A stretch of 38,617 bases of DNA, taken from positions 1 through 38,617 of the forward strand of contig JAKFXK010000067.1 of assembly GCA_021731445.1 (NCBI GenBank), read 5' to 3'. This DNA comes from Nevskiaceae bacterium. GTDB taxonomy: Bacteria > Pseudomonadota > Gammaproteobacteria > Nevskiales > Nevskiaceae. Positions within the stretch are counted from its first letter, which is position 1. Every line of letters begins with the position of its first letter. Both the position numbers and the translations under genes were made by a program. Below are positions 8,452 to 17,012 of this stretch, piece after piece. The notes beneath the pieces were generated by a model. The model saw only the letters and a list, made by a program, of their open reading frames with translations, did not search any database and was not told where the DNA came from.

Positions 8452-8488
8452 TTAAAAATAGACTCCTGACAAAAAACCACGGCATTCA

Positions 8489-9247
8489 ATGGACGTTTCC
8501 ATCATCACCGCTGTATTCAACCGGGCAGCACAGCTCCGCGAGTGTCTGCAAAGTGTCCAGGCACAGGTCAATGTCACCGCAGAGCATCTGGTTGTGGACG
8601 GTGGTTCGACTGACGGCAGTAAAGACCTCCTCCAACAGCACGCAGGACAGTTGGCGTACTGGGTATCCGAACCCGACAAAGGCATTGCTGATGCGATGAA
8701 CAAGGGGATTCCCCACGCACAGGGCGAGTGGCTTTTGTTCTTGCACTCGGACGACCAGTTTCTGTGTCCAGACTCTCTGCACGACTGCATGCGCGTTCTC
8801 CGCCATTCCCGCGCCGATATCGTCGGCTTTCCGATCCGGTATGGAACCCCGCCCCGGACGAGAATCCTGTCTCCGCGGGGTGGTGGGCCATGGCTCCACT
8901 TCAAGACTGGCTTGCTGCATCAGGGGACATTCATACGTCGACGATTATTCGAACAAGTCGGGCTGTATGACTGCCGCTTCCAGATCGCCATGGACTACGA
9001 GTTTTTTCTACGCGCCAAGCGCAGAGGTGCCAGCATCATTACCGATACATCCTGTGTCCCAACACTGATGAGCGATGCGGGAGTCGGCAGCCGCGCCGAT
9101 TGGCCATCATTGCTGAAACGTTTTGCCGAAGAGCGGGCTATCCACGCGCTGCATGCCAGCTCGCCGTCGATGCGAGCAGCGTATGCGGTCTACTGGCGGC
9201 TGTACCTGCCGTATCGGCGTCTGCAAGCGGCGGTCAGGGCTGACTGA
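8489..9247 (+). CDS. Family 2 glycosyltransferase (WcaA-like)
   Basis: This 252-residue GT-A enzyme starts VSIITAVFNRAAQL. It carries VDGGSTDGS (36-44), EPDKGIADAMNKG (61-73) and a short HSDD (86-89) in the DxD position. The EPDKGIYDAMNKG-type motif is characteristic of the WcaA/WfaA-like branch, which adds sugars to O-antigen or exopolysaccharide repeats. The length is on the short side but complete, with no membrane anchor. It follows a 37-nt spacer that shows no clear promoter. Its stop shares one base with the ATG of the next glycosyltransferase (TGATG), so the pair is translationally coupled. Confidence 0.9.
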   Translation: MDVSIITAVFNRAAQLRECLQSVQAQVNVTAEHLVVDGGSTDGSKDLLQQHAGQLAYWVSEPDKGIADAMNKGIPHAQGEWLLFLHSDDQFLCPDSLHDCMRVLRHSRADIVGFPIRYGTPPRTRILSPRGGGPWLHFKTGLLHQGTFIRRRLFEQVGLYDCRFQIAMDYEFFLRAKRRGASIITDTSCVPTLMSDAGVGSRADWPSLLKRFAEERAIHALHASSPSMRAAYAVYWRLYLPYRRLQAAVRAD

Positions 9248-10143
9248 TGCCAGCCGCCATCTCGGTTGTCATCCCTGCCTACAACGCCGCCGACCTCATT
9301 GAAGCAACCTTGCTGGCCTTGCAGGCACAGCATCTGGCGGCAGAAGTCATTGTGGTCGACGATGCCTCCACCGACGCAACGGCAGCCTGTGTGGGCCGAC
9401 TCCGTGATGTGCGTTTGCTGCGTCTTGACCGCAATCTCGGACGCGCAGCCGCGCGCAATGCCGGGGCCGCAGTCGCCAGTGCCGGGCATCTGATGTTTCT
9501 CGACTGCGACTGCGTCCCGGTAGGGCCTGATTTCCTTTCTTCCCACCTGCTGGCGGTTGGGTCGGAGGCAGACGGCAGCTGCGGCCCGATCGAAACTCTG
9601 GGTGAGGGCTTTTGGCCTCGCTATCAAAAACGTCCCGCGCAGACTGCGGGTGCCCAGCTCGCCCTGCATACTTTTACTGCTGCCAACTTCTCGATCCGGC
9701 GAGACCGATTTGAAAGCATCGGGGGCTTCAATGTCGCCTACCGCCGCTACGGTTTCGAGGATCGTGATCTGTATGCACGCCTGGTCGCCGCAGGCGGCCA
9801 TCTGGTCTCGGCCCCACTGGCACGTGTGCAGCATGTGGACGGACTGAACCTGCAGAAAGTCTGGGGGAAAATGCAGGAGTGCGGCGAAGACAGCGCCGCA
9901 CGATTTCGCGCCGATCACCCTGAGCAATACCGCCGCATGGACTACTGGCATCTCGATGCCAGCCAGCACTCGCTCCTGCGGTGGCCAGGCCGAGGCCTTG
10001 CGCATCTGCTGCGGCCCACTTTGAAACACACCGAACAGCTGCTGCAAGTCGAACGAATTCCATTTTTCCTGCGACGTGGTGTCGCCAAAATCTATGCTGC
10101 CAGCGCCTATCTGTATGGCACCACTCGGCAGTCCAGGAGTTAG
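9247..10143 (+). CDS. Family 2 glycosyltransferase
   Basis: This 298-residue GT-A enzyme has ISVVIPAYNAADLI at the start, VDDASTD (37-43), GRAAARNAG (65-73) and FLDCDC (84-89), where the DxD metal site is DCD. ANFSIRRD and the later GFEDRDL fit the acceptor and general-base regions of GT2 enzymes. It is the last gene of the + strand glycan run and converges with the GT4 gene on the other strand across a 42-nt gap. A candidate terminator in that gap is not convincing. The substrate is unknown. Confidence 0.9.
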   Translation: MPAAISVVIPAYNAADLIEATLLALQAQHLAAEVIVVDDASTDATAACVGRLRDVRLLRLDRNLGRAAARNAGAAVASAGHLMFLDCDCVPVGPDFLSSHLLAVGSEADGSCGPIETLGEGFWPRYQKRPAQTAGAQLALHTFTAANFSIRRDRFESIGGFNVAYRRYGFEDRDLYARLVAAGGHLVSAPLARVQHVDGLNLQKVWGKMQECGEDSAARFRADHPEQYRRMDYWHLDASQHSLLRWPGRGLAHLLRPTLKHTEQLLQVERIPFFLRRGVAKIYAASAYLYGTTRQSRS

Positions 10144-10185
10144 CTGCCCGTCAGGCCGCCGCTAATTGGGTGATCGCGCCCATCG

Positions 10186-11400
10186 TTAGATCCTTGCCGC
10201 CACTGCACGAAGCAGTTCCAGGTGCGCATCCGCGACCCTCTCCCAGTCATATTCTTCCAGCAGCGGCTGACGCGTGGCCCGCAGATGGGCGCGGGAGGTA
10301 TCCATGTCCAGCGCCGTGCCCAGACAGCTGCCAAATTCGGCCGCATCGGCAGGATTGCAGCGCCAAAGCCCCTCGCAGGATTGCGTGATTTCATCTTGTG
10401 CGGACACCCTGCCGACCACCACAGGGCAGCCACAGGCCAGCGCCTCTATCAGGGTCAGGCCCAGCCCTTCTTCATCGCCGTCGGCGGCAATGCGAAATGG
10501 CAATGCCACGACAGCCGCAGCTTGGTAGTAGCGGGGTAGATCGCGATTGGTCACGGCCCCGACAAACTCCACTGACCTGGTCAGGCCCAGCACATCGGCA
10601 TGGGCGCACAAACCAGCCCGCTCTGGCCCTTCGCCGATGATTTGCAGGCTAAGTCCTGGCCTCTTGGAGATCAACCATTTCATCGCCTGCAAAAGCAGAT
10701 CGACACCCTTTTTGGGTACCAGCCGCCCGACATACAGAATGCGTCCCGAAGCCGGAGATACGGACTCATCAGGCGTGAACCGCGCCCGGATATCGACACC
10801 CATTGGCAGGCGATGCACCGGCGTTCCACTGGCAAGTCGCCGCAGACTCGACTCGATGGGCGCTCCAACGGCGGTCAGGGCAGCCGCACGTTTCACCACG
10901 AAACCACGCAGGCCATCCCAGAGCCTGCCGCGCAGGGCGAAAATATCCGCCCCATGGCTGGTGCTCAGCACAGGCTGCCCTGCGCCGAAACAAATCCCGA
11001 TCAAACCCTGCGGGATGATCCAGTGCGCATGAATCACGTCGTACTGTCGGCGACGGGACCACAGTGCAAAAGCCTGTCCCAGCAGCAGGCCCGGCAGCCA
11101 GACCAGCATCCAAGGCGATCGGCGCAGGTTGGGCAATATGCCGCCGCCCGCAGCCAATGTCTGCCAGCGCCGGGGGGCATACCGGTAACGCACCACGGTG
11201 ACGCCTTCCCACAAACCTTCACGCGCACCTTCGCAGGCCGGGGCCAGCACCGTCACATCGAGCTGCACGGCGAGGCGCCGGCAAAGCTCGAAAACGAACG
11301 GTGGGCAGGGGTCAGCCTCGTCACGCGGATAGGTGGTCGTCAGCACCGCGACCCGCAGGCGGGATGTAGGCCCTTTGCAGTGAGTCATTTTCGGTTCCAT
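10186..11400 (-). CDS. Family 4 glycosyltransferase
   Basis: The GT-B enzyme of about 404 residues has an N-terminal acceptor domain starting LRVAVLTTTYP, with an HAHW segment in the middle. The C-terminal donor domain contains GRLVPKKGVDLL and EGLGLTLIEALACG, the E-x7-E-type GT4 signature. Retaining sugar transfer from a nucleotide donor is the family reaction. The ATG at 11398-11400 is preferred (AGGG a few bases upstream). ATG 11388 is possible, and an ORF start at 11424 would run almost into pilB. The gene is divergent from pilB with only about 35 bp between starts. This may mean shared regulatory DNA, and a role in pilus or surface glycosylation is conceivable but unproven. Confidence 0.88.
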   Translation of the reverse strand: MEPKMTHCKGPTSRLRVAVLTTTYPRDEADPCPPFVFELCRRLAVQLDVTVLAPACEGAREGLWEGVTVVRYRYAPRRWQTLAAGGGILPNLRRSPWMLVWLPGLLLGQAFALWSRRRQYDVIHAHWIIPQGLIGICFGAGQPVLSTSHGADIFALRGRLWDGLRGFVVKRAAALTAVGAPIESSLRRLASGTPVHRLPMGVDIRARFTPDESVSPASGRILYVGRLVPKKGVDLLLQAMKWLISKRPGLSLQIIGEGPERAGLCAHADVLGLTRSVEFVGAVTNRDLPRYYQAAAVVALPFRIAADGDEEGLGLTLIEALACGCPVVVGRVSAQDEITQSCEGLWRCNPADAAEFGSCLGTALDMDTSRAHLRATRQPLLEEYDWERVADAHLELLRAVAARI

Positions 11401-11435
11401 AGTAGCCCTGCTTTTAACACGCACCGAGTCTCCAA

Positions 11436-13178
11436 ATGGCCACCCCCAACCCGCTCACGCCCCCGACCTCCGCCGTCTACCTCGGCGGCCTCGCCCGTCG
11501 TCTGGTCGCCGAAAAAATCGTTGCGGACGAGATCATCCGGGACCTGCAAACCAAGTCCAACAAGCAGGGCAAGTCGCTGGTCGACTTGCTGGTCGAGGGC
11601 AATCACATACCCGCCGTGCGCCTGGCCGAGGCGGCAAGCCTGGAGTTCGGCTCGCCGATGCTGGATCTCTCGGTGATGGATATCGACGCGCAGCTGTTCC
11701 GCGATGTCGGCGACAAGCTGATGCGCAAGCACGCCGCCGTGCCCTTGTTCAAGCGCGGCAAGAAGCTCTATGTCGGCATTGCCGACCCCGCAAACGTCGC
11801 CGCGCTCGATGAGTTCAAGTTTGCCACCGGCATGGCCACCGAGGCCATCGTGGTGGAGCAGGACAAACTCGCCAAGCTGGTGGAAACCGCTGCCAGTGCC
11901 GCGGACAGTGCGACGCTGAGCATGGGCGATGCCGATCTCGAAAATCTCGACATCACCACCGGCGAGGACGATGCCCCTGGACAGGAGGTCACCAAATCCG
12001 ATGCCGACGACGCCCCCATCGTGCGCTACATCAACAAGGTGCTGGTCGATGCGATCCAGCAGGGAGCTTCGGACATCCACTTCGAGCCGTACGAAAAGTT
12101 CTACCGCATCCGCTACCGCCGGGATGGCGAGCTGCGCACCATCGCGCAGCCGCCGGTCTCGCAGGGCACCCGGCTGGCGGCGCGCATGAAGGTGATGAGC
12201 CGCATGGATCTGGCCGAGCGCCGGGTGCCGCAGGACGGCCGCATCAAGCTCAACCTGTCGAAGAACAAGGCCATCGATTTCCGCGTCAACACCTGCCCCA
12301 CACTCTGGGGCGAGAAAGTGGTCGCGCGTATTCTCGATGCCTCCTCGGCCATGCTCGGCATCGACGTGCTGGGCTACGAGCCCGAGCAGAAAGCCGCCTA
12401 CATGAAGGCGCTGGAACAACCGCAGGGGATGATCCTCGTCACTGGCCCCACCGGTTCCGGCAAGACGGTGTCGCTCTACACGGGCCTGAACATCCTCAAC
12501 ACCGAGGACATCAACATCTCCACCGCCGAAGACCCGGCGGAAATCAACCTGCCGGGCATCAACCAGGTCAACGTCAACACCAAGACCGGCTTGACCTTTG
12601 CCGCCGCACTCAAGAGCTTTTTGCGCCAGGACCCTGACGTCATCATGGTCGGTGAGATTCGTGATCTCGAAACCGCCGAGATTGCGATCAAGGCGGCGCA
12701 GACCGGCCACCTGGTGCTCAGCACCTTGCACACCAACGACGCGCCGCAGACCATCACCCGTCTGATGAACATGGGCGTGCCGGGCTACAACATCGCATCA
12801 ACACTGTCACTGGTCATTGCCCAGCGCCTCGCCCGCAAGCTGTGCAAAAACTGCAAGAAGCCGACCGACATCCCGCGTGTGGAGCTGTTGAAAAACGGCT
12901 TCACCGAGGCGATGCTGGCCACACCGGGTTTCATGCTTTATGCCGCCGTCGGCTGCGACCAATGCGACAAGGGCTACAAGGGGCGCACGGGCATCTACCA
13001 GGTGATGCCGCTCACCGAGCGCATCGGCCGCATCATCATGGAGGGCGGCTCGGCACAGGACATCGCCGACCAGGCCAAAACCGAAGGCATCAAGGACCTG
13101 CGCGAATCCGCCCTGAAGAAGGTGATGGACGGGCACATCGACCTGCTGGAAGCCAACCGCACCACGGTCTCCGAGTAG
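11436..13178 (+). CDS. pilB: Type IV pilus assembly ATPase PilB
   Basis: This 580-residue hexameric secretion ATPase powers pilin polymerisation at the inner membrane. The N-terminal MshEN/T2SSE_N-like domain (about residues 1-150) is followed by the ATPase core. Walker A is GPTGSGKT at 337-344, the Asp box lies around 360-370, the Walker B region DPDVIMVGEIRD starts at 399, and the His box STLHTND is at 429-435. A tetracysteine zinc site (C470, C473, C507, C510) is typical of assembly ATPases and separates this from the retraction ATPase PilT. Length is normal. It is the first gene of pilBCD, and no major pilin gene is visible in the window. Confidence 0.97.
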   Translation: MATPNPLTPPTSAVYLGGLARRLVAEKIVADEIIRDLQTKSNKQGKSLVDLLVEGNHIPAVRLAEAASLEFGSPMLDLSVMDIDAQLFRDVGDKLMRKHAAVPLFKRGKKLYVGIADPANVAALDEFKFATGMATEAIVVEQDKLAKLVETAASAADSATLSMGDADLENLDITTGEDDAPGQEVTKSDADDAPIVRYINKVLVDAIQQGASDIHFEPYEKFYRIRYRRDGELRTIAQPPVSQGTRLAARMKVMSRMDLAERRVPQDGRIKLNLSKNKAIDFRVNTCPTLWGEKVVARILDASSAMLGIDVLGYEPEQKAAYMKALEQPQGMILVTGPTGSGKTVSLYTGLNILNTEDINISTAEDPAEINLPGINQVNVNTKTGLTFAAALKSFLRQDPDVIMVGEIRDLETAEIAIKAAQTGHLVLSTLHTNDAPQTITRLMNMGVPGYNIASTLSLVIAQRLARKLCKNCKKPTDIPRVELLKNGFTEAMLATPGFMLYAAVGCDQCDKGYKGRTGIYQVMPLTERIGRIIMEGGSAQDIADQAKTEGIKDLRESALKKVMDGHIDLLEANRTTVSE

Positions 13179-13226
13179 GGCTACGATAGGCGGGCTTGAA
13201 CACGCACAGACAAAGGGACGCACGCC

Positions 13227-14447
13227 ATGGCGGAAGCAGCGAAGGTCATCAAGGAATACGACTTCAAGTGGGAAGGCACTGACCGCAAGGGCAGCAAGAT
13301 CAAGGGGCAGATGAGCGGCCCCGGCGATGCCTTCGTCAAGATGCAGCTGCGCAAGCAAGGGGTGACCCCCACCCGCGTGCAGAAACAGTTCAAGATCGGC
13401 AGCGGCAAGAAACCGATCACCGGGCAGGAGATCGCCATCTTCAGCCGCCAGATGTCCACCATGATGAAGGCCGGTGTGCCGTTGGTGCAGTCGCTGGAAC
13501 TGGTCGCGCGCGGCAACGAGAACAAGTCGATGACCGAGCTGATTCTCTCGGTGAAGGCCAGCATCGAGGCCGGGTTGCCGTTTGCGGAATCACTGGCCAG
13601 GCATCCGCGCCAGTTCGATGACCTCTACGTCAACCTGGTCGAAGCGGGCGAAAAATCCGGCGCGCTGGAATCGCTGCTGGACAAAATCGCCACTTACAAA
13701 GAAAAAACCGAGTCGATCAAGAAAAAAGTGAAGAAGGCACTCACCTACCCGGCGGCGGTGGTGGTGGTGGCCTTCGTCGTCACCGGCATCCTGCTCTACT
13801 TCGTGATCCCGCAGTTCGAGAGTCTGTTCCAGGGCTTTGGCGCCGACCTGCCGGCCTTCACCAAGATGGTGGTGTCGCTTTCCAAGTTCGTGCAGGCGTA
13901 CTGGTGGGCGCTGGCCATCGTGCCGGTCGCTGGGTTCTTCGCGTTCAAGGAAGCACACCACCGCTCGGCCAATTTCCGCCGCTTTCTGGATCGCATCGCG
14001 CTGAAGGCACCGCTGTTCGGCGAGATCCTCTACAAGTCAGCCGTCGCGCGCTTTGCCCGCACCCTCTCCACCATGTTCGCGGCGGGCGTGCCACTGGTGG
14101 AGGCGATGGACTCGGTGGCCAAGGCCGCCGGCAACATCGTCTACACCGAAGGCATTTTCAAGATGAAGGATCAGGTCTCCACCGGCACGCAATTGCAGTT
14201 GTGCATGGCGCAGTCGAACCTGTTCCCGGCCATGGCCGTGCAGATGATCGGCATCGGTGAAGAGTCCGGCTCACTCGACGCCATGTGCGCCAAGGTGGCG
14301 GACTTCTACGAGGAAGAGGTCGACAACATGGTGGACTCGCTCTCCAGCCTGATGGAGCCAATGATCATGGCCGTGCTGGGCGTGCTGGTCGGCGGCCTGG
14401 TGGTCGCCATGTACCTGCCCATCTTCAAGCTCGGCCAAGCGATCTGA
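13227..14447 (+). CDS. pilC: Type IV pilus inner-membrane platform protein PilC
   Basis: This 406-residue polytopic protein is the platform on which PilB works. It has two repeated T2SSF domains, each with the (F)SRQ...L...G...L/V-type start: FSRQMSTMMKAGVPLVQSLE in the first and FARTLSTMFAAGVPLVEAMD in the second. Hydrophobic segments follow at about residues 170-190, 220-240 and 375-400. The start ATG lies 48 nt after pilB, with an AGGGA-type ribosome-binding site upstream. The stop is adjacent to the pilD ATG with no gap, so the three genes form one unit. Confidence 0.97.
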   Translation: MAEAAKVIKEYDFKWEGTDRKGSKIKGQMSGPGDAFVKMQLRKQGVTPTRVQKQFKIGSGKKPITGQEIAIFSRQMSTMMKAGVPLVQSLELVARGNENKSMTELILSVKASIEAGLPFAESLARHPRQFDDLYVNLVEAGEKSGALESLLDKIATYKEKTESIKKKVKKALTYPAAVVVVAFVVTGILLYFVIPQFESLFQGFGADLPAFTKMVVSLSKFVQAYWWALAIVPVAGFFAFKEAHHRSANFRRFLDRIALKAPLFGEILYKSAVARFARTLSTMFAAGVPLVEAMDSVAKAAGNIVYTEGIFKMKDQVSTGTQLQLCMAQSNLFPAMAVQMIGIGEESGSLDAMCAKVADFYEEEVDNMVDSLSSLMEPMIMAVLGVLVGGLVVAMYLPIFKLGQAI

Positions 14448-15320
14448 ATGCTGTTCGTGGACGCGCTGGCGGCATCCGCGCCGCTGCTGATCGTGTGTGC
14501 AGGCCTGCTCGGCCTGATGATCGGCAGTTTTCTCAATGTGGTGATTTATCGCCTGCCGAAAATGATGGAGCGCACCTGGCAGGCCGAGGCGCGCAGCATC
14601 CTGCAACTGCCCGCACCGGACGAAGCCACGTCGGCCGCGCGCTTCAACCTGCTCACGCCCGGTTCGCGCTGTGGCGCTTGCGGCGTCGCGATCAAGCCCT
14701 GGCACAACCTGCCGGTGTTCGGCTGGCTTCTACTGCGCGGCAAGGCGGCCTGTTGTGCTGCGGCCATCAGCGTCCGCTATCCCCTGGTGGAACTGCTCAC
14801 CGGCCTGATGAGCGCCGCCTGTGCCTGGCGCTTCGGCTTTTGCTTCGAGCTGGCGGGCGCGCTGCTGCTGACTTGGTCGCTGATCGCCCTCGCCTTCATC
14901 GACCTCGACACCCAACTGCTGCCGGATGACATCACCCTGCCGCTGTTGTGGGCAGGCCTGCTGTTTTCGCTATGGGGTGGCTACGTGCCGCTCGACCAGG
15001 CCGTGATCGGAGCCATCGCGGGCTATCTCGCACTATGGCTGGTGTTCTGGGCCTTCAAGCTCGCCACCGGCAAGGAGGGTCTGGGCTTTGGCGACTTCAA
15101 GCTGCTCGCCGCTCTCGGCGCCTGGCTGGGCTGGGCCGCCTTGCCGCAGATCATCCTGCTGTCCTCGGTCGTGGGAGCCGTCACCGGCATCGCGCTGATC
15201 GCCCTGCGCCGACATCAGCGGGGCGCAGCGATGCCGTTCGGCCCCTTTCTCGCTGCTGCGGGCTGGCTGGCGCTGATGGGGGTGGACGTGCTCTCCACCG
15301 TCGTGCCCGCAACGCGATGA
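14448..15320 (+). CDS. pilD: Prepilin leader peptidase / N-methyltransferase PilD
   Basis: The 290-residue aspartic protease of the inner membrane cleaves type III leader peptides of prepilins and N-methylates the new N-terminus. SFLNVVIYRLP near residues 27-37 is the family's N-terminal signature. The catalytic aspartates lie in FIDLDTQLLPD (150-160) and GFGD (D216). The cytoplasmic zinc loop has an intact first pair (C75, C78), but the second pair is C102-C103 where C-x2-C (positions 100 and 103) is usual; see findings. About eight membrane helices are apparent. It abuts pilC and its stop overlaps a 13-codon mini-ORF that leads into coaE. Confidence 0.96.
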   Translation: MLFVDALAASAPLLIVCAGLLGLMIGSFLNVVIYRLPKMMERTWQAEARSILQLPAPDEATSAARFNLLTPGSRCGACGVAIKPWHNLPVFGWLLLRGKAACCAAAISVRYPLVELLTGLMSAACAWRFGFCFELAGALLLTWSLIALAFIDLDTQLLPDDITLPLLWAGLLFSLWGGYVPLDQAVIGAIAGYLALWLVFWAFKLATGKEGLGFGDFKLLAALGAWLGWAALPQIILLSSVVGAVTGIALIALRRHQRGAAMPFGPFLAAAGWLALMGVDVLSTVVPATR

Positions 15321-15358
15321 GTCTGATCGTTGTTTTTCCGGCGATGGAGTCGCTGTGA
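15317..15358 (+). CDS. 13-codon bridging mini-ORF between pilD and coaE
   Basis: An ATG at 15317 overlaps the pilD stop (ATGA). It opens a 13-residue reading frame ending in TGA at 15356-15358, which overlaps the GTG start of coaE (GTGA). It begins Met-Ser-Leu-Ile, the same four residues as the next gene. A GGAG lies inside it, 5 nt before the coaE start. It may be only a translational bridge or a decayed duplicate of the coaE start, and no function is claimed for the peptide. Confidence 0.35.
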   Translation: MSLIVVFPAMESL

Positions 15359-15399
15359 GCCTGATCGCTCCTTATCCCAGCAGCGGTGCCGCTGTGAGC
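15317..15399 (+). repeat. Imperfect tandem repeat spanning the coaE start
   Basis: Two units of 38 and 39 nt begin at 15317 and 15355, and a partial third begins at 15394. Each begins with a start codon and TGAG-CTG (xTGAGyCTG), and the first two share TGATCG, TTxTCC and a closing CGCT. The first unit encodes the mini-ORF, the second encodes the N-terminal extension of CoaE, and the third encodes the likely native CoaE start. The arrangement looks like successive local duplication of a start region. Confidence 0.5.
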
Positions 15400-16023
15400 C
15401 TGGTGGTCGGCCTCACCGGGGGCGTGGCCAGCGGCAAGAGCCATGTGCTGCAGTTGTTCGCATCCTTGGGGGTGCCAACCCTCGAAGCCGATGACGTCGG
15501 CCGCGCGGTGGTGGCGGTGGGCGAACCCGCACTCACCGAGATCGCACAGTGCTTCGGCGTGCATCTGCTGCAAGCAGATGGAAGTCTCGACCGTCGCGCG
15601 CTGCGCAAGGTGGTGTTCGACGATGCCGCCGCCTTGCAGCAGCTCGAAGCCATCACCCACCCGCACATCCGCGCTCGCCTGAGTGCTTGGCTGGCCGCTC
15701 AGACGGCCCCTTACTGCATCCTCTCCGCTGCCATCTTGCTCGAACGCGGCCTCGACACGCTGGTGCAGCGCGTGCTGGTGGTCGATGCCCCCGAAGCTGA
15801 CCAGATCGCCCGCGTGATGCGCCGCGACCGGATCGACGAACCCCTCGCCCGCCAGATGCTCGCGCGCCAGTGGAGCCGTGCCGAGCGTCTCGCTGCTGCG
15901 CATGAGGTCATCGAGAACCCCGATCCCCCTCAGGATCTCAGGCCGCAGGTGCTCGCCCTGCACGCCCGTTACAGTCAGGTTGGCGGGGGCGGCCGCATCG
16001 TCCAGAATGCGGCCCTGCTTTGA
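15355..16023 (+). CDS. coaE: Dephospho-CoA kinase
   Basis: CoaE phosphorylates the 3'-OH of dephospho-CoA in the last step of coenzyme A synthesis. The P-loop GGVASGKS is at residues 22-29 of this start, and it is followed by the ADDVGR motif after strand 2 and an R-x-x-x-R-region lid (VMRRDRID). The protein has 222 residues from GTG 15355, slightly long. A second in-frame GTG at 15394 would give the usual length (209 aa) and the usual N-terminus VVGLTGG. GTG 15355 has a GGAG 5 nt upstream; 15394 has no clear site. CoaE commonly follows pilD in proteobacteria. Confidence 0.95.
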   Translation: MSLIAPYPSSGAAVSLVVGLTGGVASGKSHVLQLFASLGVPTLEADDVGRAVVAVGEPALTEIAQCFGVHLLQADGSLDRRALRKVVFDDAAALQQLEAITHPHIRARLSAWLAAQTAPYCILSAAILLERGLDTLVQRVLVVDAPEADQIARVMRRDRIDEPLARQMLARQWSRAERLAAAHEVIENPDPPQDLRPQVLALHARYSQVGGGGRIVQNAALL

Positions 16024-16812
16024 TTGTCAAAAGCCCGCGTGCCAAAGGCCACCGATCTCATCATTTTTGAACAGCCGCTCAGCGAGCGGGTGCGCACCCT
16101 GCTGCGGCTGGAGTTCCTGTTCCAGCAGCGCCGGCACCATGCGCTCGACGACTCCACCACCGGCACCCGCGCCGCGCTGCAATCGCTGCTGGATGTGCTC
16201 TCGCTGACTGCCCGCTCGGACTTGAAGAGCGAGGTCATCAAGGAGATCCAGGATCAGCAGACCGTGCTGACCCGTTCACCGGCCATCCTGCAGGGCATGG
16301 AAGTGCGGCAGGCGTTTTCGCGCCTCGCCGATGCGCTGAAAGGGGTGCAGCGGTTGCCTTCGCACTTCGCGGGATCGAGCTTGCGCAGCCACGAGTTTCT
16401 CGATGCCATCGCCAAGCGCAGCGCCATTCCTGGGGGGGCGGCAGCGTTCGACCTGCCCGCCCTGCATCGCTGGCTGGCCGAACCGACCATCCGCATCCGT
16501 GCTGATCTCGAACGCTGGTTCTCGCACTTCGCACCCTACGAAACCGCCATCAACGCCTGCCTCGACGTGCTGCGTCACTGCGGCAGCGACCAGGCGCTGG
16601 TGGCCGAAGGCGGTGTGCATCTATACACGCCGCAGGCCGCGCACCAGCTGCTGCGGGTGAAGGTTGCCTCCGACAGCGGGCTGTATCCAGAGATCAGCGC
16701 CGGCCGCTACCGCTACAGCCTGCGCTTCATGCGACAGCCCGATGTCGACAGCCGTGCGCAGCAGATCACGCAGGACGTGCACTTCCAGTTGCAGTGTTGC
16801 CTGCTCGCCTGA
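16024..16812 (+). CDS. zapD: Cell division protein ZapD (DUF1342, YacF)
   Basis: This 262-residue protein bundles FtsZ filaments and helps place the Z-ring. The conserved N-terminal block [20 protein letters not shown] and a helical N-terminal half followed by a beta-rich C-terminal part (RYRYSLRFM region) match the family. Length is normal. TTG at 16024 directly follows the coaE stop; GTG 16039 is a possible alternative that removes five residues. Neither start has a strong Shine-Dalgarno. The stop shares a base with the yacG ATG (TGATG). It is remote from ftsZ in this window (about 8 kb away) but part of the usual coaE-zapD-yacG trio. Confidence 0.94.
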   Translation: MSKARVPKATDLIIFEQPLSERVRTLLRLEFLFQQRRHHALDDSTTGTRAALQSLLDVLSLTARSDLKSEVIKEIQDQQTVLTRSPAILQGMEVRQAFSRLADALKGVQRLPSHFAGSSLRSHEFLDAIAKRSAIPGGAAAFDLPALHRWLAEPTIRIRADLERWFSHFAPYETAINACLDVLRHCGSDQALVAEGGVHLYTPQAAHQLLRVKVASDSGLYPEISAGRYRYSLRFMRQPDVDSRAQQITQDVHFQLQCCLLA

Positions 16813-17012
16813 TGAGCGACGGCCCCGTCGGACGCTGTCCACAATGCAGCAAGCCCTCGCTGATTGCCCCCGCCAATCCATGGCGGCCTTTTTGCAGCGA
16901 GCGTTGCAAGCTGGTCGATCTGGGAGATTGGATGAGCGGGCGCTTCGTGATCCCCGTCGTGCGCTCTGACGAGCTGGACGACTACCCGCCCGACGAGCCG
17001 CCGCCCCAGTAG
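16812..17012 (+). CDS. yacG: DNA gyrase inhibitor YacG
   Basis: This 66-residue zinc-finger protein has the pattern C-x2-C-x15-C-x3-C (CPQC...FCSERC), followed by the conserved [14 protein letters not shown] segment. In E. coli, YacG binds gyrase and inhibits its supercoiling. The acidic, proline-rich tail ends PPPQ. The start ATG is in the zapD stop (TGATG). The last 31 nt overlap the 3' end of the Nudix-fusion gene on the opposite strand. Confidence 0.95.
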   Translation: MSDGPVGRCPQCSKPSLIAPANPWRPFCSERCKLVDLGDWMSGRFVIPVVRSDELDDYPPDEPPPQ

